From Fodinibacter sp963833495 (GTDB lineage Bacteria > Actinomycetota > Actinomycetes > Actinomycetales > Dermatophilaceae), in contig CAWHYJ010000004.1 of assembly GCA_963833495.1 (NCBI GenBank), positions 1 through 64,000 on the forward strand: 64,000 nucleotides of DNA, read 5' to 3'. The notes under the pieces are model-generated. The model worked only from the letters and a program-made list of their open reading frames with translations. It was not told the origin of the DNA and searched no databases. Shown here in pieces: positions 1 through 7,891 of this stretch. Both the position numbers and the translations under genes were made by a program. Within the stretch, counting starts at the first letter, position 1. Every line of letters starts with the position of its first letter.

Positions 1-835
1 CGCCTTCGGCGTCGGCGAACGACTGCACGCTTCCCGTGGGGTCGGCCGACGCGCGTGAGTTGCGTGCGAACGCCGTGCCGCTGGTGCCCAGCGAGACGAC
101 GACGTCGCCGGGGTCGAGGCCGAGGCCCAGTGCCGCGCCCATGTTGTCACCGGTGCCCGCAGCCACCGCCAGCCCGGATGCCGTGTGGCCCACGACCTCT
201 GCCGGCGCGGCCACGCGCGGCACGGCGAGGTCGGCGTCGCGGGTGGCCAGGCGGAGCAGGTCGGGGCGGTACTCGCGGGTGCCCGCCGACCAGTAGCCGG
301 TGCCGGAGGCGTCGCCGCCGTCGGTCGTCCACTCGTCGGGGGCGGCGGCGCCGTCGGCGCGGATGCGGCCGGTGAGCCAGTCGTGGGGGAGCACGCAGGT
401 GCGGGCCCCGGCGAGTCGCTCGGGCTCGGCGTCCGCCATCCAGCGCAGCTTGCTCACGGTCGTGGCGGCGACGGGCACCAGGCCGGTCGCGTCGGCCCAC
501 GCCTGGGCGCCGAGCTCGCCGACGAGGTCAGCGGCAGCCTGCGCGGAGCGGGTGTCGTTCCACAGCAACGCATCTCGCACGACCTGGCCGTGCTCGTCGA
601 GCAGCACCATGCCGTGCTGCTGGCCGCCGACGGCGACGGCCGACACTGCGTCGAGGAGTCCGCCCCCACTCGCCTCCTGCCAGGCCGACCACCAGTGGCG
701 CGGGTCGACCTCGGTGCCGTCGGGGTGCGCCGCCCGGCCGGTGCGCACGACCGCGCCGGTCTCGGCGTCGCAGACGACGACCTTGCAGGACTGGGTCGAG
801 GTGTCGACCCCGGCGACGAGCGGGCGATCTGGCAT
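1..835 (-). CDS. xylB: Xylulokinase (FGGY family), C-terminal part beyond the window edge
   Basis: Phosphorylates D-xylulose to D-xylulose 5-phosphate, feeding the pentose phosphate pathway. The N-terminus shows the FGGY sugar-kinase ATP fold (VAGVDTSTQSCKVVV), then GGQQHGMVLLD and LLWNDTRS, typical of XylB, and later GTGDNMGAALGLGL and SLGTSGTAF. About 278 of the usual 460-500 residues are inside the window. The ATG at 835 follows a weak AGAGAG. It is the last visible gene of the polyol cluster and would serve both polyol-derived xylulose and the xylose isomerase product; a distinct hairpin lies between it and the upstream dehydrogenase. Ribulokinase is less likely because the N-terminal motifs are those of XylB. 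Confidence 0.9.
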   Translation of the reverse strand, partial: MPDRPLVAGVDTSTQSCKVVVCDAETGAVVRTGRAAHPDGTEVDPRHWWSAWQEASGGGLLDAVSAVAVGGQQHGMVLLDEHGQVVRDALLWNDTRSAQAAADLVGELGAQAWADATGLVPVAATTVSKLRWMADAEPERLAGARTCVLPHDWLTGRIRADGAAAPDEWTTDGGDASGTGYWSAGTREYRPDLLRLATRDADLAVPRVAAPAEVVGHTASGLAVAAGTGDNMGAALGLGLDPGDVVVSLGTSGTAFARNSRASADPTGSVQSFADAEG

Positions 836-884
836 GTCCGTCACTCTCTCAGCATTCGGGCCCTGACGTCACAGGGGGTGGGCA

Positions 885-920
885 GGCGCCCAGCGCTGGG
901 CCCATTCAGCGCTGGGCGCC
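885..920 (-). terminator. Perfect 14-bp hairpin between the short-chain dehydrogenase and xylB
   Basis: Arms GGCGCCCAGCGCTG (885-898) and its exact complement (907-920) enclose an 8-base loop. There is no T-run, so it is an actinobacterial-type terminator or an mRNA processing/attenuation stem that would lower xylB expression relative to the transporter genes. The palindrome TGACGTCA lies just beside it. Confidence 0.5.
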
Positions 921-990
921 GCCCGTCGGCCCGGTCCCGGCCGGACCGGCGAACCCGGGTCGCGGACCGCCATCGCGGCCCGCGACCGGG

Positions 991-1734
991 TCAGTGCTGC
1001 TCGGACAGGCTCCACATCGTCCACAGCTCGGTGCGCATCCGCCGCGGCTGGGAGAGGGTGTAGAGCACCGCACCGGCGATGTCCGCGGGCTGCATGAACG
1101 GACCGTGCTCGGGGTCGCCGCCACCGAAGCGGCCGTCGGCCGCCGCGAACGCCGTGTTGACCCCCGCCGGTGCGACCACCGTGGTGCGGATGCCCTCACC
1201 GCGCAGCTCGCGGTCCATGGCGGTGCCGAGGTTGATCTGCGCCCCCTTGGTGGCCGCGTAGACGGCCTCCTTGCCGCCGCCGATGAGCAGCCCGGCCACC
1301 GAGCCGATGACGACGATGTCGCCGCCGTCACCCTGGATCCGGAACTGCCGCACCGCTGCCCGGGACAACCAGATGGTGCCCTTGAGGTTGACGTCGATCA
1401 TCAGGGCGATCTGCTCGGCGTCGACGTCGAGCAGGCCGCCGTAGAAGCCGATGCCGGCGTTGGCCACGACCGAGTCGACCCGGCCGAACGCCTCGACACC
1501 GGCGGCGACGAGAGCGTCGCCGGTCTCCTCGAGGCGCACGTCACCGACGGCGAGCGCGACGCGGTCGGCGCCGAAGTCGTCGAGGAGGGGGCGCACGGCA
1601 TCCTCGCGGATGTCCCCCGCCACCACCTTGGCCCCGGCTTCCAGCGCCAGTCGGGCGGTGGCCCCGCCGATGCCGCCACCGGCACCGGTGACGACGACGA
1701 CGGTGTCCTGCAGGCTGCGCGACGGCGCGCTCAT
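991..1734 (-). CDS. Short-chain dehydrogenase/reductase, probably polyol or sugar oxidation
   Basis: A classical SDR of 247 residues. The Rossmann glycine motif TGAGGGIG is near residue 17, the NAG motif (ANAGIG) near 94, and the catalytic Ser and YAATK are in the usual order near 144 and 160. The ATG at 1734 has AGGAG upstream. It is transcribed with the transporter genes, 34 bp after the second permease, and precedes xylulokinase, so oxidation of a polyol to a ketose, or a similar redox step, is the natural inference. The substrate cannot be read from sequence. A second dehydrogenase of a different fold lies across the AraC gene at 6284-7750. Confidence 0.85.
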   Translation of the reverse strand: MSAPSRSLQDTVVVVTGAGGGIGGATARLALEAGAKVVAGDIREDAVRPLLDDFGADRVALAVGDVRLEETGDALVAAGVEAFGRVDSVVANAGIGFYGGLLDVDAEQIALMIDVNLKGTIWLSRAAVRQFRIQGDGGDIVVIGSVAGLLIGGGKEAVYAATKGAQINLGTAMDRELRGEGIRTTVVAPAGVNTAFAAADGRFGGGDPEHGPFMQPADIAGAVLYTLSQPRRMRTELWTMWSLSEQH

Positions 1735-1768
1735 CGGGGTGCTCCTGGTCTGGGGAGGAACTGGCGGG

Positions 1769-2584
1769 TCACTTGACGGCGCCCATGGACAGGCCGCGGA
1801 CGAGCTGCTTCTGGGCGATCCACCCGGCGGCGATCACCGGGAGCACGGCCAGGGTGGCCGCCGCCGACAGCACCGCGAGGAACTGTCCACGACCGTCGAC
1901 GAAGCTGCCGAGGAACGGCGGCGTGGTGCGGGCGACGTTGCTGGTGAGCAGGGTGGCCAGGAAGTACTCGTTCCAGCTGAAGATGAAGCAGATCAGCGCG
2001 GCCGCGGCGACTCCGGGCAGCACGATCGGCAGCACGACCCGCACGATCTCGCGGAACAGGCCGGCACCGTCGACCCGGGCCGCCTCGACGATCTCGAAGG
2101 GGACCTCGAGGAAGAACGAACGCATCATCCAGACGGTGATGGCCAGGTTGATCGACATGTAGACGATGGCCAGGACCCAGATGTTGTCCAGGCCGCCGAG
2201 GTTCTTCAGGATCATGTAGATCGGCAGCACGACGGCGGCGACCGGCATGAACCGGGTGGAGATGAAGAACGACAGGGTGCTCTCGACCTTCTTGACCCGG
2301 CGCAGGCTGAGCGCGTAGGCGGCCGGGATGGCGAGCAGGACGCACCCGACCGTCGCGGCGATCGAGGCCATGAACGAGTTCTGCATGTAGGCCGACATCC
2401 CGCGGTCCAGGGCCAGCCGGTAGCCGTCCAGGGTGGGGGTGAAGAACAGCTTGGGGTTGATGGAGGACGCGACCGACTCGGGCTTGAAGCCGTTGAGGAA
2501 CATCCAGAAGACGGGGAAGAAGAAGGCCAGCACCAGCACCCAGGTGAGGATGTTGATGACCGTGTTCTTGACGGTGGTGCTCAT
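1769..2584 (-). CDS. Carbohydrate ABC transporter permease, MalG type
   Basis: Inner-membrane subunit of an importer for sugars or polyols (CUT1 family). It has about six membrane segments, beginning with a hydrophobic stretch in the first 30 residues. The cytoplasmic EAA loop (EAARVDGAGLFREIVRVVLPIVLPG region, near residue 188) contacts the ATPase. Length 271 matches the family. The ATG at 2584 overlaps the stop of the upstream permease and has GGAGGAAG before it. No ATPase is encoded in this operon, so an MsmK/UgpC-type shared ATPase elsewhere is expected, as is common in actinobacteria. Confidence 0.92.
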   Translation of the reverse strand: MSTTVKNTVINILTWVLVLAFFFPVFWMFLNGFKPESVASSINPKLFFTPTLDGYRLALDRGMSAYMQNSFMASIAATVGCVLLAIPAAYALSLRRVKKVESTLSFFISTRFMPVAAVVLPIYMILKNLGGLDNIWVLAIVYMSINLAITVWMMRSFFLEVPFEIVEAARVDGAGLFREIVRVVLPIVLPGVAAAALICFIFSWNEYFLATLLTSNVARTTPPFLGSFVDGRGQFLAVLSAAATLAVLPVIAAGWIAQKQLVRGLSMGAVK

Positions 2585-3513
2585 CGGCTTCCTCCGGCCA
2601 TGAAGACCTTGAAGGTCGTCTTGAGTGCGATGGTGGCGACGATGATCGTCAGCAGCACGGTGACGACGCCGTAGGCGGCCGCCTCACCGACGTTCAGGCC
2701 GATGAAGGCCCGTTCGTAGAGCAGGTATGCCAAGGTCTTGGTCCCCCCGGTGCCCTTCGTGAGGATCGCGATCGGGTCGAAGACCTGCAGGATGATGACC
2801 GACCCCAGCAGGGTGCCGATCTCGATGTACATCCGCAGGTGCGGCAGGGTGATCCAGGTGAAGGTGCGCCAGGCCCCCGCACCGTCGACCTGGGCGGCCT
2901 CGAGGGTCTCCTTCGACTGGCCCTGCAGGCCGGCCAGCAGGATCAGCATCATGAACGGCGTGAAGATCCAGGTCAGCACGATGACCACGGTGGCCATCGG
3001 GTGCTCGGTGCTCCACGACACCTTGGGCAGCCCGACCAGGTTGAAGGCCCAGTTCAGGATGCCGATGTTGGTGTCGAACATCGAGTACTTCCAGATCAGC
3101 GACGCGGCCGCCGGCATGATCAGGAAGGGGGTGATCATCAGCGTGCGGGCGATGGCCCGGCCGGGCAGGGCACGGTCGAGCAGGATCGCGAACAGCAGGC
3201 CCAGCAGCAGCGAGAGCACCACCGAGAACGCGGTGATCAGCACGGTGGCCACGATCGAGGGCCACAGCGCCCCGGAGGTCAGGGCCGTCTTGTAGTTGTC
3301 GAACCCGGTGAACCCGCGATCGGCCGGATACAGCAGGTTCCACTTCATCAACGAGAAACCGATGGTGACGAGGAAAGGTATCTGGGTCAGCAGGATGAGG
3401 AAGATGAATGCGGGTAGCAGGAGCCCGCGGGCGGTCCAGGCATGCTTTCGCTGGATGTTCTTCTTGGCCGTGTCCACCGGCGGCGCCGGCGCCTTTGTGG
3501 CAGTGGTGGTCAT
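2581..3513 (-). CDS. Carbohydrate ABC transporter permease, MalF type
   Basis: Partner permease of the polyol/sugar importer, 310 residues from the ATG at 3513, which has GAGGAAA upstream; a longer reading to 3582 is possible but lacks support. Six membrane spans follow a charged N-terminus. The EAA loop is EAAQVDGAGAWRTFTWITLPHLR. Translationally coupled (4-base overlap) to the MalG-type gene. The closest functional models are the mannitol/sorbitol (SmoEFG) type carriers, because dehydrogenases and xylulokinase surround it; that specificity is inference. Confidence 0.92.
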   Translation of the reverse strand: MTTTATKAPAPPVDTAKKNIQRKHAWTARGLLLPAFIFLILLTQIPFLVTIGFSLMKWNLLYPADRGFTGFDNYKTALTSGALWPSIVATVLITAFSVVLSLLLGLLFAILLDRALPGRAIARTLMITPFLIMPAAASLIWKYSMFDTNIGILNWAFNLVGLPKVSWSTEHPMATVVIVLTWIFTPFMMLILLAGLQGQSKETLEAAQVDGAGAWRTFTWITLPHLRMYIEIGTLLGSVIILQVFDPIAILTKGTGGTKTLAYLLYERAFIGLNVGEAAAYGVVTVLLTIIVATIALKTTFKVFMAGGSR

Positions 3514-3563
3514 ATCGCTTTTCCTCGTTCTTTCGCTTCGTTGCGAGAAATCGAAGGGGGTAG

Positions 3564-3599
3564 GGGTCGGGGCCGACCGCACGCGGCCGGCCCCGACCC
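3564..3599 (-). terminator. 12-bp hairpin between binding protein and permease genes
   Basis: GGGTCGGGGCCG (3564-3575) pairs perfectly with 3588-3599 across a 12-base loop, in the 100-bp gap between the binding-protein gene and the permeases. Hairpins here commonly stabilise or partly terminate the message so that the binding protein is made in excess; role inferred from position. Confidence 0.5.
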
Positions 3600-3613
3600 G
3601 GATGAGCCCGAGA

Positions 3614-4978
3614 TCAGCTCTTGTGCGGTGCCCCGCCCTTGGCGGCGATGTCCTGGCACTTGCTCAGGGCGTCATCGACCGAGGACCGGTTGGCGATGTA
3701 GTCCGCGACGAGCTGGGCGCACTGGTTGCCGACGTCCTGGAACTCCGGGATCGAGACGTACTGGATGCCGACCCAGGGCTGCGGGTTGACGCCCGGCTGC
3801 TTCGGGTTGACGCCGCTCATCACGTCGAGGGTGATCGGTGCGTAGGCGGCCGCGGCCTCCTTGTACTGCGGGATGTCGTAGGTCGAGGTGCGCGAGCCCG
3901 GCGGGACGTTGCTCCAGCCGATCTTCTCGCCGACGAGCTTGATGTACTCCTTGCTCGTGGCCCACTTGACGAACTTGATCGCGGCGTCCTGGTTCTTCGT
4001 GGACTTGGGAACGGCGAGGTTCCAGCTCCACAGCCAGCCGGACTCCTGGGTCTTGTTGATCGGCATGTGGGCGTAGCCCATCTTGCCCTTCACCGGGGAG
4101 TCAGCAGCCTCGAGCATCGAGGCGGCAACCGAAGCGTCGGCCCACATCGCCGACTTACCCTCCTTGAGGGAGGTCAGGCACTCGTTGAAGCTGTACGAAA
4201 CCGGGTCTGCCTCACCGGAATCGTCGAGCATCGTCTTGTAGAAGGTCACCGCCTGCTTCCACTCCGGGGAGTTGACCGTGGCGTTCCAGCTCATGTCGTA
4301 CCAGTTGCCGCCGAAGGTCTGCACGACGGTCGTCAGCGGTGCGAACAGGTCGCCCCAGCCGGGCTTGCCGCGCATGCAGATGCCGGACATGTCGGCGGTC
4401 TTGACCTTCTTGGCCGCGTCGGCGACCTGCTGCCAGGTCGGGTTGGTCGGCATGGTCACGCCGGCCTTGTCCAGGATCTCCTTGTTGTACATGAGGATCG
4501 AGGACTCGCCGTAGAACGGCACCGCGTACTGCTTGCCGTCGTTGGTGAGCGCGACCCGCACGGGCGGGAGGAGGTCGTTGACGTCGTACGCCGTGTCCTT
4601 GGCGAGGTTGTCGGTCAGGTCGACCAGCCAGCCGTTGGCGCCCCACTGCGGGGTCTCGTAGGCCCCGATGGTGACGACGTCGTACTGGCCGGCACCGCTC
4701 GCCACGTCGGCGGTGACCGCGCTGCGCAGGTCACCCTCCTCCATCACCTGGAAGTTGACGGTGGTGCCGGGGTTGGCCTTCTCGTACTCGCCCTTGAGCT
4801 TCTCCATGTCCTTCATCTGGCCGTTGTTCACAGTGGCCAGGTTGAGGGTGACGTTGCCACCGGAGGCGGCACCGCCGCCGCCGGAGGACGAGCCACCGGC
4901 ACCCGAACAGGCGCTCAGGACGAGGGCGGAGGAAAGCGCGAAGACACCGAGTGTCAACGTGCGCTTGGGAATGGGCAT
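3614..4978 (-). CDS. Extracellular sugar/polyol-binding lipoprotein
   Basis: Substrate-binding component of the CUT1 importer, 454 residues from the ATG at 4978, which has AAAGGAG upstream. The signal peptide ends in the lipobox LSAC near residue 22, followed by a Gly/Ser-rich linker, so the protein is anchored on the outer face of the membrane. The mature part has the family-1 binding-protein layout, with VNFQVMEEGDLRSAVTAD early and the typical aromatic ligand-site region (GNWYDMSWNAT) in the middle. It is the first gene of a leftward operon (binding protein, MalF, MalG, SDR, xylB), divergent from the AraC regulator. A mannitol/sorbitol/arabitol ligand is suggested by neighbours only. Confidence 0.92.
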   Translation of the reverse strand: MPIPKRTLTLGVFALSSALVLSACSGAGGSSSGGGGAASGGNVTLNLATVNNGQMKDMEKLKGEYEKANPGTTVNFQVMEEGDLRSAVTADVASGAGQYDVVTIGAYETPQWGANGWLVDLTDNLAKDTAYDVNDLLPPVRVALTNDGKQYAVPFYGESSILMYNKEILDKAGVTMPTNPTWQQVADAAKKVKTADMSGICMRGKPGWGDLFAPLTTVVQTFGGNWYDMSWNATVNSPEWKQAVTFYKTMLDDSGEADPVSYSFNECLTSLKEGKSAMWADASVAASMLEAADSPVKGKMGYAHMPINKTQESGWLWSWNLAVPKSTKNQDAAIKFVKWATSKEYIKLVGEKIGWSNVPPGSRTSTYDIPQYKEAAAAYAPITLDVMSGVNPKQPGVNPQPWVGIQYVSIPEFQDVGNQCAQLVADYIANRSSVDDALSKCQDIAAKGGAPHKS

Positions 4979-5032
4979 CCTAACTCCTTTGGTAGGGGCA
5001 CTTCTCGATGTCGTCCGCAGCGGCTGAAGGCA

Positions 5033-5049
5033 TGACAAAATGAATGTCA
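5033..5049. promoter_or_regulatory. Inverted repeat TGACA-N7-TGTCA upstream of the transporter operon
   Basis: Perfect 5-bp arms spaced by seven bases, about 55 bp before the binding-protein start, within the 279-bp intergenic region shared with the AraC gene. Three GACAA words at roughly ten-base intervals (5115-5139) lie further upstream. Both are candidate regulator sites. The rest of this intergenic stretch holds the divergent promoters but no confident boxes. Confidence 0.35.
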
Positions 5050-5214
5050 ACGTGGTGGGGGATTTGGGTGGTCGAGCTTCGCTGCGGGGCAACTCCTGTA
5101 AAGGTAGGACTCCCGACAAACGAGCGACAAGGACGACAACGCGCTCCTGTCGGTACTATTATTCCGAGCACGGACGACGCCGTCCGGCCCTGGTCGGCTG
5201 GCGCCGTTACCGGA

Positions 5215-5229
5215 CCGTGACATTCACGG
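5215..5229. promoter_or_regulatory. Palindrome CCGTGA-CAT-TCACGG before the AraC gene
   Basis: A perfect 6-bp inverted repeat around a 3-base centre, ending 28 bp before the AraC start. Its symmetry and place suggest an autoregulatory or catabolite site; AraC proteins often prefer direct repeats, so another dimeric regulator is also possible. Confidence 0.4.
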
Positions 5230-5257
5230 GCGGGGCCGAGCGGTCGGAGGGTGCGCC

Positions 5258-6280
5258 ATGACGGATTTGTATCGATCGGCGCCACCGGGGCGCTCGCCCG
5301 GCGGTCCTCGCGACGTCGAGCTCGTGAGTCCCTACGCGGCCAGCATCCCCCGGCGCGAGGTCATCCCCCAGCACCCGCAGCACTCGGTGCGGGCGATGAT
5401 GCACGACTTCCCCAGCGAGATCTGTGGCTGGAACGCCCACCCCGAGTACGAGATCCACCTCATCACCAAGACACACGGCAGCTTCATCGCCGGCGACCAC
5501 ATCGGCACCTTCGGACCCGGGCACCTGAGCCTGATCGGGCCCAACCTGCCGCACGACTGGGTGAGTGACCTCGAGCCGGACCAGGTGGCCGTCGACCGCG
5601 ACGCCGTCATCCAGTTCACCGATGGCTGGATCCGCCAGTGCATGCAGCTGATGCCAGAGCTGCAGCAGCTCGACGGGGTGCTCAAGCACTCCACGCGCGG
5701 GCTGGTGTTCTCCGGTGCCACGGCCTGGCGGGGCGCCGACCAGGTGCTCTCGGTGCTGGGCGCCTCCGGCCCGGAGCGTGTCGGTCACCTGTTCAAGCTG
5801 CTCGGCCTGATGGCCAACGCCCCCGACGGCGAGTGGGAGACCGTGGCCAGCGAGTGGATGGGCAGCCCCGACGACGACGGCGCGCGCAGCGCGGGCGAGG
5901 CGGGGCTGAACTACATCTTCTCCAACCTCACCGGCGACATCCGGCTCACCACCGCAGCGGGCCTGGCCTACATGTCCGAGCCGACCTTCTCCAAGTACTT
6001 CAAGCGAGCCACCGGGCTCACCTTCAGCAACATGGTCAAGAAGCTGCGGGTGGCGCACGCGCGCCGGCTGCTCGACTCCACCGACCACCCCGTCACCCGG
6101 GTGGCCTCACTCAGCGGCTACCACAACATGGCCAACTTCAACCGCCAGTTCCTCGCCGAGGTGGGCTGCACGCCATCGGCCTACCGGCGCATGGAGTCGT
6201 CGCAGAAGCCGCCCAACGAGGTGCTCAGCCTGGGCCTGAAGGCGGCCCGGGCCGGCGAGCAGACGCCTCTGGTCAGGTAG
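5258..6280 (+). CDS. AraC-family regulator of the polyol operon
   Basis: 340 residues. The N-terminal half looks like a cupin-type effector-binding domain (HPEYEIHLITKTHGSFIAGDHIGTFGPGHLSLIGPNLPHDW). The C-terminal 100 residues contain the two AraC helix-turn-helices, the second with the family signature VASLSGYHNMANFNRQFLAEVG and CTPSAYRR. The ATG at 5258 follows GGAGGG. It is divergent from the binding-protein gene and convergent, with a 3-base gap, on the mannitol-type dehydrogenase, so it probably activates the importer when the polyol is present. Confidence 0.9.
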   Translation: MTDLYRSAPPGRSPGGPRDVELVSPYAASIPRREVIPQHPQHSVRAMMHDFPSEICGWNAHPEYEIHLITKTHGSFIAGDHIGTFGPGHLSLIGPNLPHDWVSDLEPDQVAVDRDAVIQFTDGWIRQCMQLMPELQQLDGVLKHSTRGLVFSGATAWRGADQVLSVLGASGPERVGHLFKLLGLMANAPDGEWETVASEWMGSPDDDGARSAGEAGLNYIFSNLTGDIRLTTAAGLAYMSEPTFSKYFKRATGLTFSNMVKKLRVAHARRLLDSTDHPVTRVASLSGYHNMANFNRQFLAEVGCTPSAYRRMESSQKPPNEVLSLGLKAARAGEQTPLVR

Positions 6281-6283
6281 CCG

Positions 6284-7750
6284 TCAGGCCAGGAGGTCGT
6301 CCAGCGTCGGGTGCACGCCCCGCTCGACCAGCGAGAGCCGGGACGCGAGGTACTCCTGCAGGAAGGTGGTGTCGTCGGCGAGGTCCCCGAACAGCGTTCC
6401 GATTCGCACGAACGCCTCCGGGTCCGGGTCGGCGGCGGCCGTGGTCATCTCCGCCGCGTGGACGTCATCGGGTACCTCGGGGGGCACGATCTCGGCGTCG
6501 GCGATCAGTGCCCAGTAGTGCGCCCAGGCGGCGACCATCGCCGCGCCCAGCCGGATGGGGCGCCCCGCCTCCCGGTTCTCGCGGATGGCGGGCAGGGTGA
6601 AGGTCGGCATCCGGTTGGAGCCGTCGGTGGCCAGGCGCACCAGCGTGTCGCGCATCCGCGGGTTGCTGAACCGCTCGATCAGCGTCCCGAGGTAGCCGTC
6701 GAGGTCGATGCCCGGCAGGTCACCGAGCGTCGGAGCCGCCTCGTCGGCCATGTAGCGCTCGAGGTAGGTGCGCAGCCGGCCGTCGCGCAGGGCCTCGTCG
6801 ACGAGCACGTAGCCCAGCGGTGCCCCGAAGTAGGCGATCGCCTGGTGGCTCGCGTTGAGCAGACGCAGCTTCATCAGCTCGTAGGGCCGCACGTCGTCGA
6901 CGAACTGCACGTCGACCGACTCCAGCGGGGGCCGCCCGGTGGGGAAGTGGTCCTCGACGATCCACTGGGTGAACGGCTCGGCCGGCACCGGCCACGCGTC
7001 CTCGATGCCGAACTCGCGGTGAACGGCGTCGCGGTCGGCATCCGTGGTCGACGGGGTGATCCGGTCGACCATGCAGTTCGGGAAGCTCACCGAGGTGTCG
7101 ATCCAGGCGGCGAGCTCGGGGTCGGTCAGCCGGGCGAACCCGACGACGGCCTGGCGGGCGTAGTCGCCGTTGCCCTGCAGGTTGTCGCACGACAGCACCG
7201 TGAACGGGGCGGCGCCGGCGTCCCGGCGCCGGCGCAGCCCCTCGACGATGTAGGCGAAGGCGGTGCGGGGGTCCTGCGGGTGGGCGAGGTCGTGCACCAC
7301 GGCCGGGTTGCCGGCGTCGAAGTCGCCGGTGGCGGGGTTCTTCAGGTAGCCGCCCTCGGTGACGGTGAGGCTGACGATGCGCACCGCGGGGTCGTCGAGA
7401 CGCCGGTGCACGGCCGCCGCGTCGTCGGGTCCGTAGAGGTACTCCAGCACCGACCCGACGACGCGCGGCTCGAGCGAGCCGTCCGGGTGGCGCACCACGA
7501 GGGTGAACAGGCAGTCCTGGGCCCGCATGACGTCACGCATCGCGGCGTCGTGCTCGAGCACGCCGACGCCGCAGATCCCCCAGTCCAGCCCCTGGCCGCT
7601 CTCCATCAGGCGGTCGAGGTACATCGCGACGTGCGAGCGGTGGAAGTTGCCGAAGCCGAAGTGCACGATCCCGACGCTCGCCGCCGGCCGGTCGTAGGTC
7701 GGCACGGATGCCGTCAGGGTGGGCAGGGCAGCGGACGAGAGAGCAGTCAT
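6284..7750 (-). CDS. Mannitol 2-dehydrogenase family polyol dehydrogenase (mannitol, arabinitol or fructuronate type)
   Basis: 488 residues, the length of polyol-specific long-chain dehydrogenases. GFGNFHRSH near the N-terminus is the NAD-binding signature, and KLRLLNASH gives the catalytic K-x4-N-x2-H arrangement. The ATG at 7750 has AAAGGA upstream. Members oxidise mannitol to fructose, D-arabinitol to D-xylulose, or reduce fructuronate. With xylulokinase in the same locus, D-arabinitol to D-xylulose is attractive, but no hexuronate genes or fructokinase are seen to decide. It lies 141 bp after the GH42 gene on the same strand. Confidence 0.88.
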   Translation of the reverse strand: MTALSSAALPTLTASVPTYDRPAASVGIVHFGFGNFHRSHVAMYLDRLMESGQGLDWGICGVGVLEHDAAMRDVMRAQDCLFTLVVRHPDGSLEPRVVGSVLEYLYGPDDAAAVHRRLDDPAVRIVSLTVTEGGYLKNPATGDFDAGNPAVVHDLAHPQDPRTAFAYIVEGLRRRRDAGAAPFTVLSCDNLQGNGDYARQAVVGFARLTDPELAAWIDTSVSFPNCMVDRITPSTTDADRDAVHREFGIEDAWPVPAEPFTQWIVEDHFPTGRPPLESVDVQFVDDVRPYELMKLRLLNASHQAIAYFGAPLGYVLVDEALRDGRLRTYLERYMADEAAPTLGDLPGIDLDGYLGTLIERFSNPRMRDTLVRLATDGSNRMPTFTLPAIRENREAGRPIRLGAAMVAAWAHYWALIADAEIVPPEVPDDVHAAEMTTAAADPDPEAFVRIGTLFGDLADDTTFLQEYLASRLSLVERGVHPTLDDLLA

Positions 7751-7891
7751 CGGGGCAGGTCCTTTCGCGTCGTTGCGGTCACGGACTCTCACCCGCCATC
7801 GAACCAAGATCGCCCGACCGCGCCAACGCCAGGCCCCGTGGGCGAGGGAAAAGGATCAGTGCCGGGCCGGATTGCATCGACGGGCGGTCGG

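Noticed and set aside
3296..5035. Long plus-strand open frame opposite the binding-protein gene
   Set aside because: It is the antisense shadow of a well-supported lipoprotein gene; composition is typical of GC-rich antisense frames and no domain is recognisable.
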